Shown: piece after piece, positions 40,362 to 49,986 of the stretch
Layout: the number at the start of each line of letters is the position of its first letter
Numbering within the stretch: the stretch's first letter is position 1
DNA from: Marivita geojedonensis
GTDB taxonomy: Bacteria > Pseudomonadota > Alphaproteobacteria > Rhodobacterales > Rhodobacteraceae
Length of the DNA stretch: 64,000 nt
Assembly (NCBI RefSeq): GCF_002115805.1
Contig: NZ_JFKC01000022.1
Coordinates: 1 to 64,000 of the forward strand
Direction: 5' to 3'
Notes under the pieces: generated by a model
Told to the model about the DNA's origin: nothing
What the model saw: the letters and a program-made list of their open reading frames with translations, nothing else
Database searches by the model: none
Translations under genes and position numbers: made by a program

Positions 40362-41097
40362 GGGACACCTCGTCGCCTTCACGGATCTGGCCACCCTCGA
40401 TCACTTCTGCACGGACCGAGAAATCCTGATGGCCCCAACTGTCCAATGCGCTCAGAACGTCTGCATCGCGCTTGCCGGTCTCGGGGTTGCTGTGGGTGGA
40501 TTTGCAGCGGTCCGTCCGCTCACGGATCCGCAGGACCGTTTCACCGATCCGAACGTCCCGGCCGTCCCAGTCGAATTCCTCCCACGGGGCAAGCCCGTCG
40601 ATCCAGATATTCCCGCGCCAGCGCAGATGGGACAGGGGGCGTCCGACCCGTTGCTCGACGGCCCGGTGAGACGCGTGATTGCACAGCGTCACACTTGGAA
40701 AGTCGCTGTCCGTGAATGCGGGGCCCTGTGCCCGGATCAGCCGGGCGGGCTGCAACGTGTCCTCCGGGACAATCGCGCTGATCCACGCGAAGAACTCTGC
40801 ACTGTCATGGTCCGGGTCAAACCTCAGCGGTTCGCGATCCGGGTGCTGGAGCGTGATCAGACCACTGTCCTCGTCATACGTGGACGTAACCGCCATGAGG
40901 CTCGCGATCTTGGCAACCCGGCAGAAGTGGCCACAGCTGACCCACTCGCTGCCATCGGCTTTGGACCGTTCATGTGCAACGGCCCAGACCCGGTCGAGGG
41001 GCAACGCCTTGCCTGCGCTGAGCATCACCGAGTTCAGGCGTTCCCGACCGTGGCTCTTGATCGGGTGGCGCCAGATCTCGGTGACGGTCGCGGTCAT
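40354..41097 (-). CDS. MOSC domain-containing protein
   Basis: The product is 247 residues. The N-terminal beta-barrel (TATVTEIWRHPIKSHGRERL) and the MOSC core with the conserved Cys in TDRCKSTHSNPETGKRDADVL are present. MOSC proteins bind sulfur from Moco sulfurases or handle molybdenum cofactor-linked N-hydroxylated compounds. Sits between yidC and engB, overlapping yidC by four bases. Confidence 0.93.
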   Translation of the reverse strand: MTATVTEIWRHPIKSHGRERLNSVMLSAGKALPLDRVWAVAHERSKADGSEWVSCGHFCRVAKIASLMAVTSTYDEDSGLITLQHPDREPLRFDPDHDSAEFFAWISAIVPEDTLQPARLIRAQGPAFTDSDFPSVTLCNHASHRAVEQRVGRPLSHLRWRGNIWIDGLAPWEEFDWDGRDVRIGETVLRIRERTDRCKSTHSNPETGKRDADVLSALDSWGHQDFSVRAEVIEGGQIREGDEVSRV

Positions 41098-42908
41098 TTC
41101 TGGCCTGTCTTCGAACTGCGTGACAGGCTCGACTTGATGTTGCCGAACACGTCGGGCTTATACCCCTGTGACCGCATGATCAGGTACTGCTGGGTAAAGG
41201 TGATCGTGTTGTTGGCGATCCAGTAGACGACCAGCCCGCTGGCAAAGCCGCCCAGCATGAACATGAACACCCACGGCATCCAGGCAAAGATCATGGCCTG
41301 TGTCGGATCGGTGGGCGCCGGGTTCAGCTTCTGTTGCAGCCACATGGAGATACCCAGAAGCAGCGGCAGGATCCCGATGAACACCAGTGCGAGAAGCGAT
41401 CCCGGTGTCGGTGCCGCCCAGGGCAGCAACCCAAAGAAGTTGAAGATCGAGGTGGGGTCGGGGGCAGAAAGATCCTGGAACGGGCCAAGCCAGGGCGCAT
41501 GACGCAGTTCAAGCGTGACGAAGATCACCTTGTAGAGCGAGAAGAAAATCGGAATCTGAAGAAGGATGGGCAGACAGCCCGAGGCCGGGTTCACCTTTTC
41601 CTTCTTGTAAAGCTCCATCATCTCCTGCTGGAGCTTCTGACGGTCTTCTCCGGCACGCTCCTTGATCTTTTCCATTTGGGGCTGAAGCTCTTTCATCTTC
41701 GCCATCGAAACGTAGGACTTGTACGCCAGCGGAAAGAGGATGGCCTTGATGATCAGCGTCAGGCCGATGATGGCCCAGCCCATATTGCCGATCAGCAGGT
41801 TCAGATTGTGCAGCAGCCAGAAGATCGGCTTGGTCAGGAAGAAGAACCAGCCCCAGTCGATGCTGTCGATGAAGCGATCGACGCCGCGGTTCTGGTACTC
41901 CCGGATGGTTTCCCATTCCTTCGCTCCGGCGAAAAGCTGGGTCGCGACTTCCTGCGTCTGCCCCGGCGCGATGGTCACCGTGGGCTGAACTGCCTCGGTC
42001 TGATAGATGTTGCTTGCTGCGTTGTATTTCGCGACCTGGCGGAAGGCGGTGCCGTTTTCCGGAATGACAGAGGTCATCCAGTAGTGATCGGTGAAGCCGA
42101 TCCAACCGCTTTCGGTTACCTGCGTGACCTCGGCCTGCGCACCTTCAGAGGGCACAACGGCAAAGTCGGTCATGTCGTCGTAGTCGATCTCGGCCAACGT
42201 GCCGTCAGCCATGGCGACAACGCCTTCATGAAGGATGAAGAAATTCTTGAGTTCCACCGGCTCTCCATGCCGGGCAATCAGGCCGTAGGGCGCAAGTGTC
42301 AGTGCCGCGTCGCCGGTGTTCTCGACCGACTGCGTCACCGTGAACATGAAATCCTCGTCCACCGCGATGGTGCGCCGGAAGGTGGCACCTGCAGGGCTGT
42401 CCCAGCGCAGGGTGATCGGGCTGTCGTGCGTCAGGGTTTCACCGGTCTCAAGCGTCCAGTCGGTCAGCACGCTTGGCACGTCGTCCAGGGTCAGCCCGCC
42501 ACCGGGCGCCCATCCGAACAGCGCATAATAGGGGTTTGCAGATCCGACCGGGTTCAGCAGGCGGACGATGTCAGCATCGTCTGCGCGGGTGACGCGGTAG
42601 TCCTTCAGGGACAGGTCGTCGAGCCGCCCACCGGCCAGCGAGATCGAGCCGGTCAGGCGCCCGGTTTCGATCGGCACACGCGGGGCGTCGGCAACCTCTG
42701 TCGCACCTGTCTGCGTCGCGGCAGGCTGGTTCGCCGGGGCCGCCTCAGGCGTTGTGGCCACGGTCGGAGCCTGCGCTTCGGTTGCGGTCGGCAGAGCCGT
42801 TTCCGGATCCAGCGTCGGCTCGGGCGGCGGGAACAGGACAAACCAGCCCAGAATGACCGCAAAACTCAGCGCTGTCGCGATAAGAAGGTTCTTGTTCTGA
42901 TCGTCCAT
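41094..42908 (-). CDS. yidC: Membrane protein insertase YidC
   Basis: The product is 604 residues. An N-terminal membrane anchor, a large periplasmic domain (residues about 60-370) and the conserved C-terminal core with helices MGWAIIGLTLIIKAILFPLAY, LQIPIFFSLYKVIFV and MIFAWMPWVFMFMLGGFASGLVVYWIANN. Inserts proteins into the inner membrane with or without Sec. Start ATG 42908. Order yidC, MOSC, engB is typical of the group. Confidence 0.97.
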   Translation of the reverse strand: MDDQNKNLLIATALSFAVILGWFVLFPPPEPTLDPETALPTATEAQAPTVATTPEAAPANQPAATQTGATEVADAPRVPIETGRLTGSISLAGGRLDDLSLKDYRVTRADDADIVRLLNPVGSANPYYALFGWAPGGGLTLDDVPSVLTDWTLETGETLTHDSPITLRWDSPAGATFRRTIAVDEDFMFTVTQSVENTGDAALTLAPYGLIARHGEPVELKNFFILHEGVVAMADGTLAEIDYDDMTDFAVVPSEGAQAEVTQVTESGWIGFTDHYWMTSVIPENGTAFRQVAKYNAASNIYQTEAVQPTVTIAPGQTQEVATQLFAGAKEWETIREYQNRGVDRFIDSIDWGWFFFLTKPIFWLLHNLNLLIGNMGWAIIGLTLIIKAILFPLAYKSYVSMAKMKELQPQMEKIKERAGEDRQKLQQEMMELYKKEKVNPASGCLPILLQIPIFFSLYKVIFVTLELRHAPWLGPFQDLSAPDPTSIFNFFGLLPWAAPTPGSLLALVFIGILPLLLGISMWLQQKLNPAPTDPTQAMIFAWMPWVFMFMLGGFASGLVVYWIANNTITFTQQYLIMRSQGYKPDVFGNIKSSLSRSSKTGQK

Positions 42909-43052
42909 TTGGGACCGCCACCTGTGGTTTTCGGATTACCGCCGCGTTCAACAGGCACTGTGCCTGAAGGTCAAGCGGATTCACAGGAAAGACAGGTCGG
43001 TGCGGCATTTCTTCAGCAGGAATTTACTGCTCTGCTACTGACGTCACCGGCC

Positions 43053-44582
43053 TTATTTCACGCGGCGGAGTTTGGGATGTGCCTCCGGCGCGTTGGTGTT
43101 CTGCCGCTCTGACAGCCAGGCCGACATCTCCGCTGCCGGGGCAGGGTGGGCGAACAGAAACCCCTGACCAAGCGCAAATCCCGCGTGCTTCAATGCGCCG
43201 TTTTCACCCACGGTCTCGATCCCTTCGGCGAGGACCTCAAGACCAAGACGGTCGGTCATCGAGACCAATGCCGAAAGCATTTCCCGCTTGTCCTCATGTC
43301 GATCCGCTTCTCGAATGAAGCTGCGGTCGATCTTGACCCGTGTGACCGGAAAGCGTCTCAGCATCTGTATGGATGCAGAACTGGTTCCGAAATCGTCCAG
43401 TTCGTTCCTGCATCCGGCCTCTGCCAGACTGCGCAGGTTGTGACAGGTGACATCGTCTGTATCCGCCGCAATCACATCCTCCAGCACTTCGATCCCAAGC
43501 CGGTGTGCGGGCACTTCGTGGCGATCCAACAAGGCCAGAACATCGTCGGAAAAGGACGGCATCTGCAATTCGCAGCCCGATACGTTCACGCTGACTGAAG
43601 GCACGTGCAGGCCTTCACTGTCCCATACGCGCAGAGCCGCAAGCGCGTCAGAGAGGATGATCTGGCCGAGGCGGGGCAACGTTCCGCTGGCGGCGACCAG
43701 AGGCAGAAACTCTGAGGGCAGCAGGGTGCCGCGCGCAGGATGATCCCAGCGGGCCAAGGCCTCCACCCCGACAACTTCGCCGGACAGCAGATTGACCTGT
43801 GGTTGGAAAAACGCCTGTATCTGTCCCGCGTCAAATGCCGTCCGGAGATCATCCCTGAGACTGTGGCGCGACTTTACCTTCCGGGAGAGCTTGTCAGACC
43901 AGACCCTCGTCCCCGAGGGATCGGTCAGTGCGGCATCCTCCAACGCCTCGACTGCCGAAGCCAGCCAGATCTGTGCCGTTACATTGCGCCCAAAGGTCAG
44001 GGACGACGCCACACCCATGGCAACCGACAGATATTGCCGTGTGCCAGCGACGGACAGCGGCGCTTCGGCTGCCGCGCGCAGCCGTTTTCCCAGATCAAGA
44101 AGGCTGTCCAGCTTGAGACGAAATCCCGGCGCGATCAGCACCGTGAAGCGGGTATCCCCCGTCTGAAACACCTGATCGCCCTGCCGCAAGGCCGAACGCA
44201 ACCGCGCTTTGACAACCTGCCGCGCCTCTTGCGCAGCATGGTCCCCAAACGCAGGACCGATTTCGGAAAGCCCGGACAGCGACAGCTGGAAACAGGCGGT
44301 CGTCTGTCCGTTATGCTGTGCGATTTCGAGAAATTGCTGCGACACAACATCCGGACCGGGAGGGACGTCGGCCGCCATATACCCCACCGGAGCGAGGCGG
44401 CCGAAACCGCCTGTCAGTGCGTATAGCAAGGGGGTCACCAAGGCGCAGAGCACCAACAGAACCTCGCCCCCGCCCCAATAGGCCGACAGGCAGATCGCGG
44501 GAAGAAACGCCAGCATGTGCGGGCCGTAAATCCCCCGTTTCAACACGTCCGAAACCTGTTTGAACGTCTGTTCGATCTGCAT
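43053..44582 (-). CDS. EAL-domain protein with degenerate GGDEF domain
   Basis: The product is 509 residues. Two membrane helices are near the N-terminus (FLPAICLSAYW, LLVLCALVTPLLYALT). A GGDEF-like domain follows but the signature reads GDTRF, so diguanylate cyclase activity is unlikely. The EAL domain (about 255-495) has VVGVEALARWDHP, SVNVSG, LGIEVLEDV, NELDDFGTSS, VKIDRSFIREA and LAEGIETVGE; the catalytic Glu, Asn, Asp-Asp and Lys are kept, so cyclic di-GMP hydrolysis is plausible. DDFGTSSAS replaces the usual DDFGTGYSS loop. Confidence 0.88.
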   Translation of the reverse strand: MQIEQTFKQVSDVLKRGIYGPHMLAFLPAICLSAYWGGGEVLLVLCALVTPLLYALTGGFGRLAPVGYMAADVPPGPDVVSQQFLEIAQHNGQTTACFQLSLSGLSEIGPAFGDHAAQEARQVVKARLRSALRQGDQVFQTGDTRFTVLIAPGFRLKLDSLLDLGKRLRAAAEAPLSVAGTRQYLSVAMGVASSLTFGRNVTAQIWLASAVEALEDAALTDPSGTRVWSDKLSRKVKSRHSLRDDLRTAFDAGQIQAFFQPQVNLLSGEVVGVEALARWDHPARGTLLPSEFLPLVAASGTLPRLGQIILSDALAALRVWDSEGLHVPSVSVNVSGCELQMPSFSDDVLALLDRHEVPAHRLGIEVLEDVIAADTDDVTCHNLRSLAEAGCRNELDDFGTSSASIQMLRRFPVTRVKIDRSFIREADRHEDKREMLSALVSMTDRLGLEVLAEGIETVGENGALKHAGFALGQGFLFAHPAPAAEMSAWLSERQNTNAPEAHPKLRRVK

Positions 44583-44638
44583 GCCGAGCCCGCCCGTTTG
44601 CCTTTCCGGGACGGTGGCGGGAAATGGTAACGCGCGGC

Positions 44639-45508
44639 TTAACGCAGCTTGGGAATGTCCGGAGAATTGTCGCTATCTTCGGGTGTGTTCAGAGAAAGCC
44701 CTTTGAAATCAAATAGCCTTTCATCCAAAAGATGTGACGGTCGCGCGTTGGTCAGCGCCCGAAACATGACCTGACGGCGACCAGGGCTGTTCTTTTCCCA
44801 GGTGTCCAGGATCGCCTTGACCTGTTGCCGTTGCAGCCCGTCCTGACTGCCGCAGAGATCGCAGGGGATGATCGGATACTTCATCGCGTTGGCGAATTTC
44901 TCGCAGTCGGCTTCCGCGACATGGGCGAGCGGTCGATAGACGAACAGATCACCGTCCTCGTTGACCAGTTTCGGCGGCATCGTGGCCAGCCGTCCACCGT
45001 GAAACAGGTTCATGAAGAAAGTTTCGAGGATATCGTCCCGATGGTGCCCCAACACCACGGCCGAGCATCCTGCTTCCCGGGCGATCCGGTAAAGATTGCC
45101 GCGCCTCAGCCGTGAACAGAGCGCGCAGTATGTGCGCCCCTGCGGTACCTTGTCGACAACGATGGAATAGGTGTCCTGGTATTCGATCCGATGTGGAACG
45201 CCCATCTTTTCGAGGAATTCCGGCAGCACGGTTGCGGGAAAACCCGGCTGCCCCTGATCGAGGTTGCAGGCCAGTAGATCGACCGGCAAAAGCCCGCGCC
45301 ATTTCAGCTCGTGCAGTACGGCAAGCAGCGTATAGCTGTCCTTTCCGCCCGAAAGGCACACCAGCCAGCGCGCATCGCGCTCGATCATGCCGTACTGTTC
45401 CACTGCCTCGCGCACGTTTTGCACGATGCGCTTGCGCAGCTTCTTGAACTCGGTGGTCTTGGGAGCACCGTAGAACAGCGGGTGGATATCGTCGGCATCA
45501 TCAAGCAT
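44639..45508 (-). CDS. ttcA: tRNA 2-thiocytidine synthetase TtcA
   Basis: The product is 289 residues. It adds sulfur to C32 of tRNA using ATP and a 4Fe-4S cluster. PP-loop [10 protein letters not shown], Cys motif [11 protein letters not shown] and a third cluster Cys in [15 protein letters not shown] all match. The gene runs opposite to nothing nearby; the FkbM-like gene lies upstream in the same direction, 38 bases away. Confidence 0.95.
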   Translation of the reverse strand: MLDDADDIHPLFYGAPKTTEFKKLRKRIVQNVREAVEQYGMIERDARWLVCLSGGKDSYTLLAVLHELKWRGLLPVDLLACNLDQGQPGFPATVLPEFLEKMGVPHRIEYQDTYSIVVDKVPQGRTYCALCSRLRRGNLYRIAREAGCSAVVLGHHRDDILETFFMNLFHGGRLATMPPKLVNEDGDLFVYRPLAHVAEADCEKFANAMKYPIIPCDLCGSQDGLQRQQVKAILDTWEKNSPGRRQVMFRALTNARPSHLLDERLFDFKGLSLNTPEDSDNSPDIPKLR

Positions 45509-45545
45509 GCGCCGGGTCTACGGCGGAACTGAGGCCGCGACAAGC

Positions 45546-46226
45546 CTAGTCGATACGCTGGGCGGTCACGTTCTGGCCCTCGATGCTGGCATGATATCGA
45601 TGCGTGTCGAACCACGCGAGCATGTCAGATCTCTCGGCCTCGTTCAGACAGACGATTTCCGCATGGATGATCGCAGGCCGGCCAAAGCGCTCCACGTCCC
45701 ATTGGCGCAGGATCTCCCAGTCATGGCCCTCGGCGTCGGACAGCAGCAGGTCGCACCCGGAAACGCCTATCTCCTCAAGGGCTTCGGCAAGTGAACGGCA
45801 GGGCACATCCACCTTGCGAATGAACGGCTTGATGGTCTCGTAAAGCGCGGCAGCCTGTGGCGACCCCACCCCGCCAAGCGCGTTCTTGTCATCGTAGAAC
45901 GAACAAAGCCCCATCGTCCATCGCGGCAGGTTGTGTGTTGTTACGTCGTCGGGATGAATGAAATACAAAGCCTGCTCTGCGGGTCCGCCTTCCGACCCGA
46001 TTGCGCAGTTGTGGCAGGTGATCTGCGCGAACTTCCCGAGGTTCCGCACCAGCCGCTCGAAATACACAGGGTTCGGCTCGAACACGTGGCCTGCCGCCAC
46101 ATGCCGGTCTCCGCCATCCCGCAGAAACGGCCAGAGCGGGTCTGCCAGCACCCCGTCATTGCCACCGAACTGGACATAGGAAAACGGGCCCTTGGCGGCG
46201 AGTTGGGTCAGCAGGTCGTTCAGCAT
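45546..46226 (-). CDS. FkbM-family methyltransferase-like protein
   Basis: The product is 226 residues from the ATG at 46226 with GGAGGATGAACC before it; the longer frame reaches into the hrpB gene. SAM-binding-like segment YVQFGGNDGVLADPLWPFL, then FEPNPVYFERLVRNL, and a C-terminal CDLLLSDAEGHDWEIL typical of the FkbM domain. Substrate unknown. Starts five bases after hrpB, so probably co-transcribed with it. Confidence 0.85.
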   Translation of the reverse strand: MLNDLLTQLAAKGPFSYVQFGGNDGVLADPLWPFLRDGGDRHVAAGHVFEPNPVYFERLVRNLGKFAQITCHNCAIGSEGGPAEQALYFIHPDDVTTHNLPRWTMGLCSFYDDKNALGGVGSPQAAALYETIKPFIRKVDVPCRSLAEALEEIGVSGCDLLLSDAEGHDWEILRQWDVERFGRPAIIHAEIVCLNEAERSDMLAWFDTHRYHASIEGQNVTAQRID

Positions 46227-46230
46227 CGGT

Positions 46231-48684
46231 TCATCCTCCGCTGCGCCGCTTGGCGCGTAGTGTGGGGTCCGCTTCGGTCGGATCGTCCGGCCATGGATGT
46301 TTCGGATAGGCCGCGCGCATGTCCTTGCGGACATCGGCATAGGATCCTGCCCAGAACCCCGGCAAATCCATCGTGGTCTGTACCGGTCGCTGCGCCGGGG
46401 ACAGAAGTGTGACCCGCAAGGGTGTCTTGCCCACCATGGGATGCGTCTTCTGTCCGAACATCTCCTGCAGCCTGAGCGAGATTTCCGGGTGTTCGCCGGA
46501 ATAGTCGATCGGGATGTCGCGCCCCAGAGGCGTGGTGAACTTTCCCGGCACCGATTGATCCAGTGCCTGCATCTGCGACCAGTCCAGCATACCCCGCAGC
46601 GCGTTCAACAGATCGAACCGCTTCCAGTCCTCGGCGCTGCGGACACCGGTCAGATGTGGCAGAAGCCAATCCCCGAGAGTTTCCATCAGGCCGGACTCGG
46701 TCATGTCCGGCATTGTCATCCCGGCCGAACTGGCGATCCGAACCCGCGCAACAAAGCGTCGCGCGGCATCTGACAGTGCAGGCGCGAGACCAAGGTCACG
46801 CACACCATCCAGCATTGCCTCAGCCACCGTTTCGGGTGGTACGTCTTTCCAGATACGGTCATCCAGCGCGATGGCGCCGAGGCGTTCCTGCTGCCGGGCC
46901 ACCACCCGCCTGTCGCGCTTGGACCATTCGCACAGATCGACCCATGTGATCCGGTCGGAAAATAGCTTGCGCAAATGGCTCTCCGAGATCTGGATCGCCT
47001 GACGGATTCGGGCCTCCCGCGGATTGCCGTCGAGATCGGTGGCCACGATGAGCCGCGCCCCCGCAAGCGGATCACTCTCATCCATCACCGCGCCCTTGCC
47101 ACCAGAAAGCTGGTAGCGCGGGGTATCGCCCTTGCGTCGCAACCCGATGCGGTCGGGATAGGCCAGAGCCGCCATCTCCGCAGCGCTCAGCCCCGGCGTC
47201 TGCGCCGCAGAAGAGGCATGCCGCAGGCGCTTTGCCTCGGTCCGGATCCGCTCCAAAGCGCCCCGGTTCAAAGTGGCACGGCGGGTCTCGGTGAACCTCT
47301 TGGGGTCGTTCAGCGCTTCCAGTCGCAGCGACAGATCCACTCCACCGCCCTGAACGGGGTCCCGGTCGGCCATCAGTGCGGCCAGAGGCGCGGCCTCCGG
47401 TCCCGCAAGGCTGAGCATATGTCCAAGCCTCGGATGCAGGGGCAGGGCGGCCAGACTGCGCCCGTGCGGTGTGATCCTGTTCTGCGCGTCCAGCGCCCCC
47501 AGCATCTGCAACAGGGCCTGGGCCTCGGCAAACGCACCGACTGGAGGCTGTGTGAGAAACGGAAGGTCGGAAGGCTGCGCGCCCCAAAGCGCCAGTTCAA
47601 GTGCGAGGCTGGCAAGGTCCGCCGCTTCGATCTCGGCAGGTGGGAACGCAGACAGCGCCCCGTCCTCACCTTTGGTCCAAAGCCGGTAGGCAATCCCTTC
47701 AGCCACGCGTCCGGCACGACCGGCCCGTTGCGTCGCCTCGGCTTTGGTGACCTTCTCGGTCACCAGCCGCGACATGCCCGAGCCGGGATCGAACCGCGCG
47801 CGCCGCGCGCGTCCTCCGTCAACCACAACCCGAATATCTTCGATGGTGAGCGATGTTTCGGCAATTGATGTTGCCAGAACCAGCTTGCGCCCCTGCGGCT
47901 CGGGACGGATCGCCTCTTGCTGCGCCTTGAACGGCATCGCCCCGAAAAGCGGGCGGATGTGACAATCCTCGGGCACACGCCCCGCCAGCGCCGCCTCGAC
48001 CCGGCGGATCTCACCCTCGCCCGGCAGAAAAACCAGCAGCCCCCCCTCGGTTTCCGACACCGCCTGTACGATCAGATCCGTCATGGCCGTTTCGAACCGG
48101 GCGTTTCGGTCCACGGGGCGGTCCAGCCAGCGTGTTTCGACCGGGAAACTGCGTCCCTCGGATGTGACAATCGGGGCGTGCATCAAACCCGCCACTGGTT
48201 CTGCATCAAGCGTCGCGGACATGGCCAGCAGGATCAGATCGTCCCGCAGGGCTCCGGTGATCTCCAGGCACAGCGCAAGGCCCAGATCGGCGTTGAGTGA
48301 ACGCTCGTGAAACTCGTCAAAAATGACCGCGCCGATGCCTGCAAGTTCCGGGTCTGACTGAATCATGCGGGTCAGGATGCCTTCGGTCACGACCTCAATG
48401 CGCGTGGCTTTGGAAACCTTGGACTCTCCCCGCACCCGGTATCCGACCGTTTGACCGGCGGCTTCCCCAAGCGTCTGCGCCATCCGTTCGGCGGCCGCAC
48501 GTGCGGCCAGGCGGCGGGGTTCCAGCATGATGATCTTCTGATCGGTCAGTCCCGCATCGAGCATCGCCAACGGCACGCGCGTCGTCTTGCCTGCACCCGG
48601 AGGCGCCTGCAATACCGCGCGGCCCTGCGCGCTCAGATGCGCGACAAGCTCGGGCAGGACATCGTCGATGGGCAAACGGGTCAT
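46231..48684 (-). CDS. hrpB: ATP-dependent helicase HrpB
   Basis: The product is 817 residues from the ATG at 48684; the frame to 48846 has no protein-like sequence. DEAH-type RNA helicase: Walker A LQAPPGAGKTTRVP, motif II VIFDEFHERSL (the DEFH variant typical of HrpB), SATLDAEPVAG, and QRAGRAGRVAEGIAYRLWT, followed by HrpB C-terminal regions with YSGEHPEISLRLQEMFG. Its role in bacteria is not well defined. Confidence 0.95.
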   Translation of the reverse strand: MTRLPIDDVLPELVAHLSAQGRAVLQAPPGAGKTTRVPLAMLDAGLTDQKIIMLEPRRLAARAAAERMAQTLGEAAGQTVGYRVRGESKVSKATRIEVVTEGILTRMIQSDPELAGIGAVIFDEFHERSLNADLGLALCLEITGALRDDLILLAMSATLDAEPVAGLMHAPIVTSEGRSFPVETRWLDRPVDRNARFETAMTDLIVQAVSETEGGLLVFLPGEGEIRRVEAALAGRVPEDCHIRPLFGAMPFKAQQEAIRPEPQGRKLVLATSIAETSLTIEDIRVVVDGGRARRARFDPGSGMSRLVTEKVTKAEATQRAGRAGRVAEGIAYRLWTKGEDGALSAFPPAEIEAADLASLALELALWGAQPSDLPFLTQPPVGAFAEAQALLQMLGALDAQNRITPHGRSLAALPLHPRLGHMLSLAGPEAAPLAALMADRDPVQGGGVDLSLRLEALNDPKRFTETRRATLNRGALERIRTEAKRLRHASSAAQTPGLSAAEMAALAYPDRIGLRRKGDTPRYQLSGGKGAVMDESDPLAGARLIVATDLDGNPREARIRQAIQISESHLRKLFSDRITWVDLCEWSKRDRRVVARQQERLGAIALDDRIWKDVPPETVAEAMLDGVRDLGLAPALSDAARRFVARVRIASSAGMTMPDMTESGLMETLGDWLLPHLTGVRSAEDWKRFDLLNALRGMLDWSQMQALDQSVPGKFTTPLGRDIPIDYSGEHPEISLRLQEMFGQKTHPMVGKTPLRVTLLSPAQRPVQTTMDLPGFWAGSYADVRKDMRAAYPKHPWPDDPTEADPTLRAKRRSGG

Positions 48685-48724
48685 GGCGCCTTTTAGGCCG
48701 GGCAGGACGGGCCGGGCAAGCGGA

Positions 48725-49102
48725 TCAGCCGCCCCCGTCCGGGAACGCGGCCACACAGGCGGCCGCACCGCGTTCAGCGGCCCGCTCAAGCCCCGGCAAG
48801 TCACGGGCAAGCTGCGCATCGCGGGCCTGCAGGGCGGCGCGATCAACGGGAACGCGGCGGGTCACGGGATAGGTTTCCCGATCCCAGCAGGGGACCCAAC
48901 CGCCATCCGCTGTCTTGCAGCGCGTAAAGACCCGGCGGGTTTCGTATTCAGTCACATAGTCAAATCCGCGCGACAGGGACTTGGCGATCTCTGCCCGTTC
49001 CTTCAGCGCCGCGCGATAGGGCGCTGCGGCATCGTTGATGCAGCGCTCCTGCGGCGTGGCGCAGGCGGCAAGCAAAAGGAAGATCGGGATCAGGCGGCGC
49101 AT
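48725..49102 (-). CDS. Predicted small lipoprotein
   Basis: The product is 125 residues. Lipobox LLLAACATPQ at residues about 10-19. Mature part with YRAALKERAEIAKSLSRGFDYVTEYETRRVFTRCKTADGGWVPCWDRE, which holds two cysteines, then helical and alanine-rich. It is separated from hrpB by 40 bases and lies in the same direction. Unknown function; similar small lipoproteins are common in this group of bacteria. Confidence 0.8.
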   Translation of the reverse strand: MRRLIPIFLLLAACATPQERCINDAAAPYRAALKERAEIAKSLSRGFDYVTEYETRRVFTRCKTADGGWVPCWDRETYPVTRRVPVDRAALQARDAQLARDLPGLERAAERGAAACVAAFPDGGG

Positions 49103-49204
49103 GTCCGAACGCTACCGCAGGCGGGACCATCCGGCAATGGAGATACGCTGCCTCAGGTCAGGGGCGCGGCCATCGCGTCTTCTGAAAAGAGGTATGTTGA
49201 GAGG

Positions 49205-49675
49205 TCAGCCCTTGCTGACCAATGCCGATGAGCGCACCTCGACAAGCTGATCGCTCGGGCAATTGCGGAATTCCTCGACCGCCGGGGCCGCGCCGTCAAG
49301 AGACACGGGGACTTCAAGATCGCCCAGAACGGCAACCGCGCGGGTGTTGAAATGCAATCCGTTCAAGACGTTTCCAAATCCCCGGTCCCGGACCGTCAGC
49401 GTACGTGTGTCCCCGGTTTCGATCACATGGCGCGTGGTCGAAATGGTCAGCCCGCGCGGCCCCTCGAAACGCATTGAAAACACACCCGCATCGGGCCAGC
49501 CGCCTTCGCGCGACAGATGGATGGCGTACTCGCGGACACCCGGATCATAGGTGACCATGACTGCCATATCCGCGCCCTGATGAAACAGGGTACAGATGGG
49601 TGCCGGGGTAAATTCCCAAGCCGCCACCGGGGTGGCTGCAGTAAGACAGGTCAGGGCCAGAACAAACGCACGCAT
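49205..49675 (-). CDS. Secreted hypothetical protein
   Basis: The product is 156 residues from the ATG at 49675 (MRAFVLALTCLTAATPVAA, then signal cleavage before WEF). The mature part is beta-rich with two cysteines (APICTLFHQGADMAVMVTYD, EEFRNCPSDQLVEVR) that could form a disulfide. I recognise no domain. Alone between two intergenic gaps. Confidence 0.78.
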   Translation of the reverse strand: MRAFVLALTCLTAATPVAAWEFTPAPICTLFHQGADMAVMVTYDPGVREYAIHLSREGGWPDAGVFSMRFEGPRGLTISTTRHVIETGDTRTLTVRDRGFGNVLNGLHFNTRAVAVLGDLEVPVSLDGAAPAVEEFRNCPSDQLVEVRSSALVSKG

Positions 49676-49884
49676 GTCGTTATGGTAGCGTGTCACAGAA
49701 TTTGAACCAGTCCGAACATCGGGAAAATCTCACCCTGCGCCGCGTATGGAGTCACGTCCCTGTGTTCCACACCACGTTCGGGCAATAGATCCGGATGCCA
49801 CCGGCCCGTGGACCTGTAAGACCCGTTCGACTTTGCCTTCTGTCTCGCCTAAGGGTGAAACCGGATCCGACCTGTGGAGGCGAT

Positions 49885-49959
49885 ATGCGTGTTTGGTTAG
49901 CGATGGCTCTTTTGATGACACTCGGAGCGTGCGGAGTACCTTTTGTACCGTTTATCTGA
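49885..49959 (+). CDS. Micro-lipoprotein (24 residues)
   Basis: The ORF is MRVWLAMALLMTLGACGVPF followed by VPFI: a short signal peptide ending in the lipobox LGAC and an eight-residue tail. GGAGG sits seven bases before the ATG at 49885. It resembles the very small entericidin-like lipoproteins of other bacteria. It was too short for a normal ORF search; the lipobox and ribosome-binding site are the evidence. Confidence 0.6.
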   Translation: MRVWLAMALLMTLGACGVPFVPFI

Positions 49960-49986
49960 CGCCCGTTTGTGATCCACGCTCCGGGC

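Noticed and set aside
38646-40715. A 689-codon plus-strand frame over argB, engB and the MOSC gene
   Set aside because: Antisense shadow in G+C-rich DNA. The minus-strand genes have full catalytic motifs.
41334-43112. A 592-codon plus-strand frame over yidC
   Set aside because: Antisense shadow of yidC; the translation is compositionally biased and lacks membrane helices or domains.
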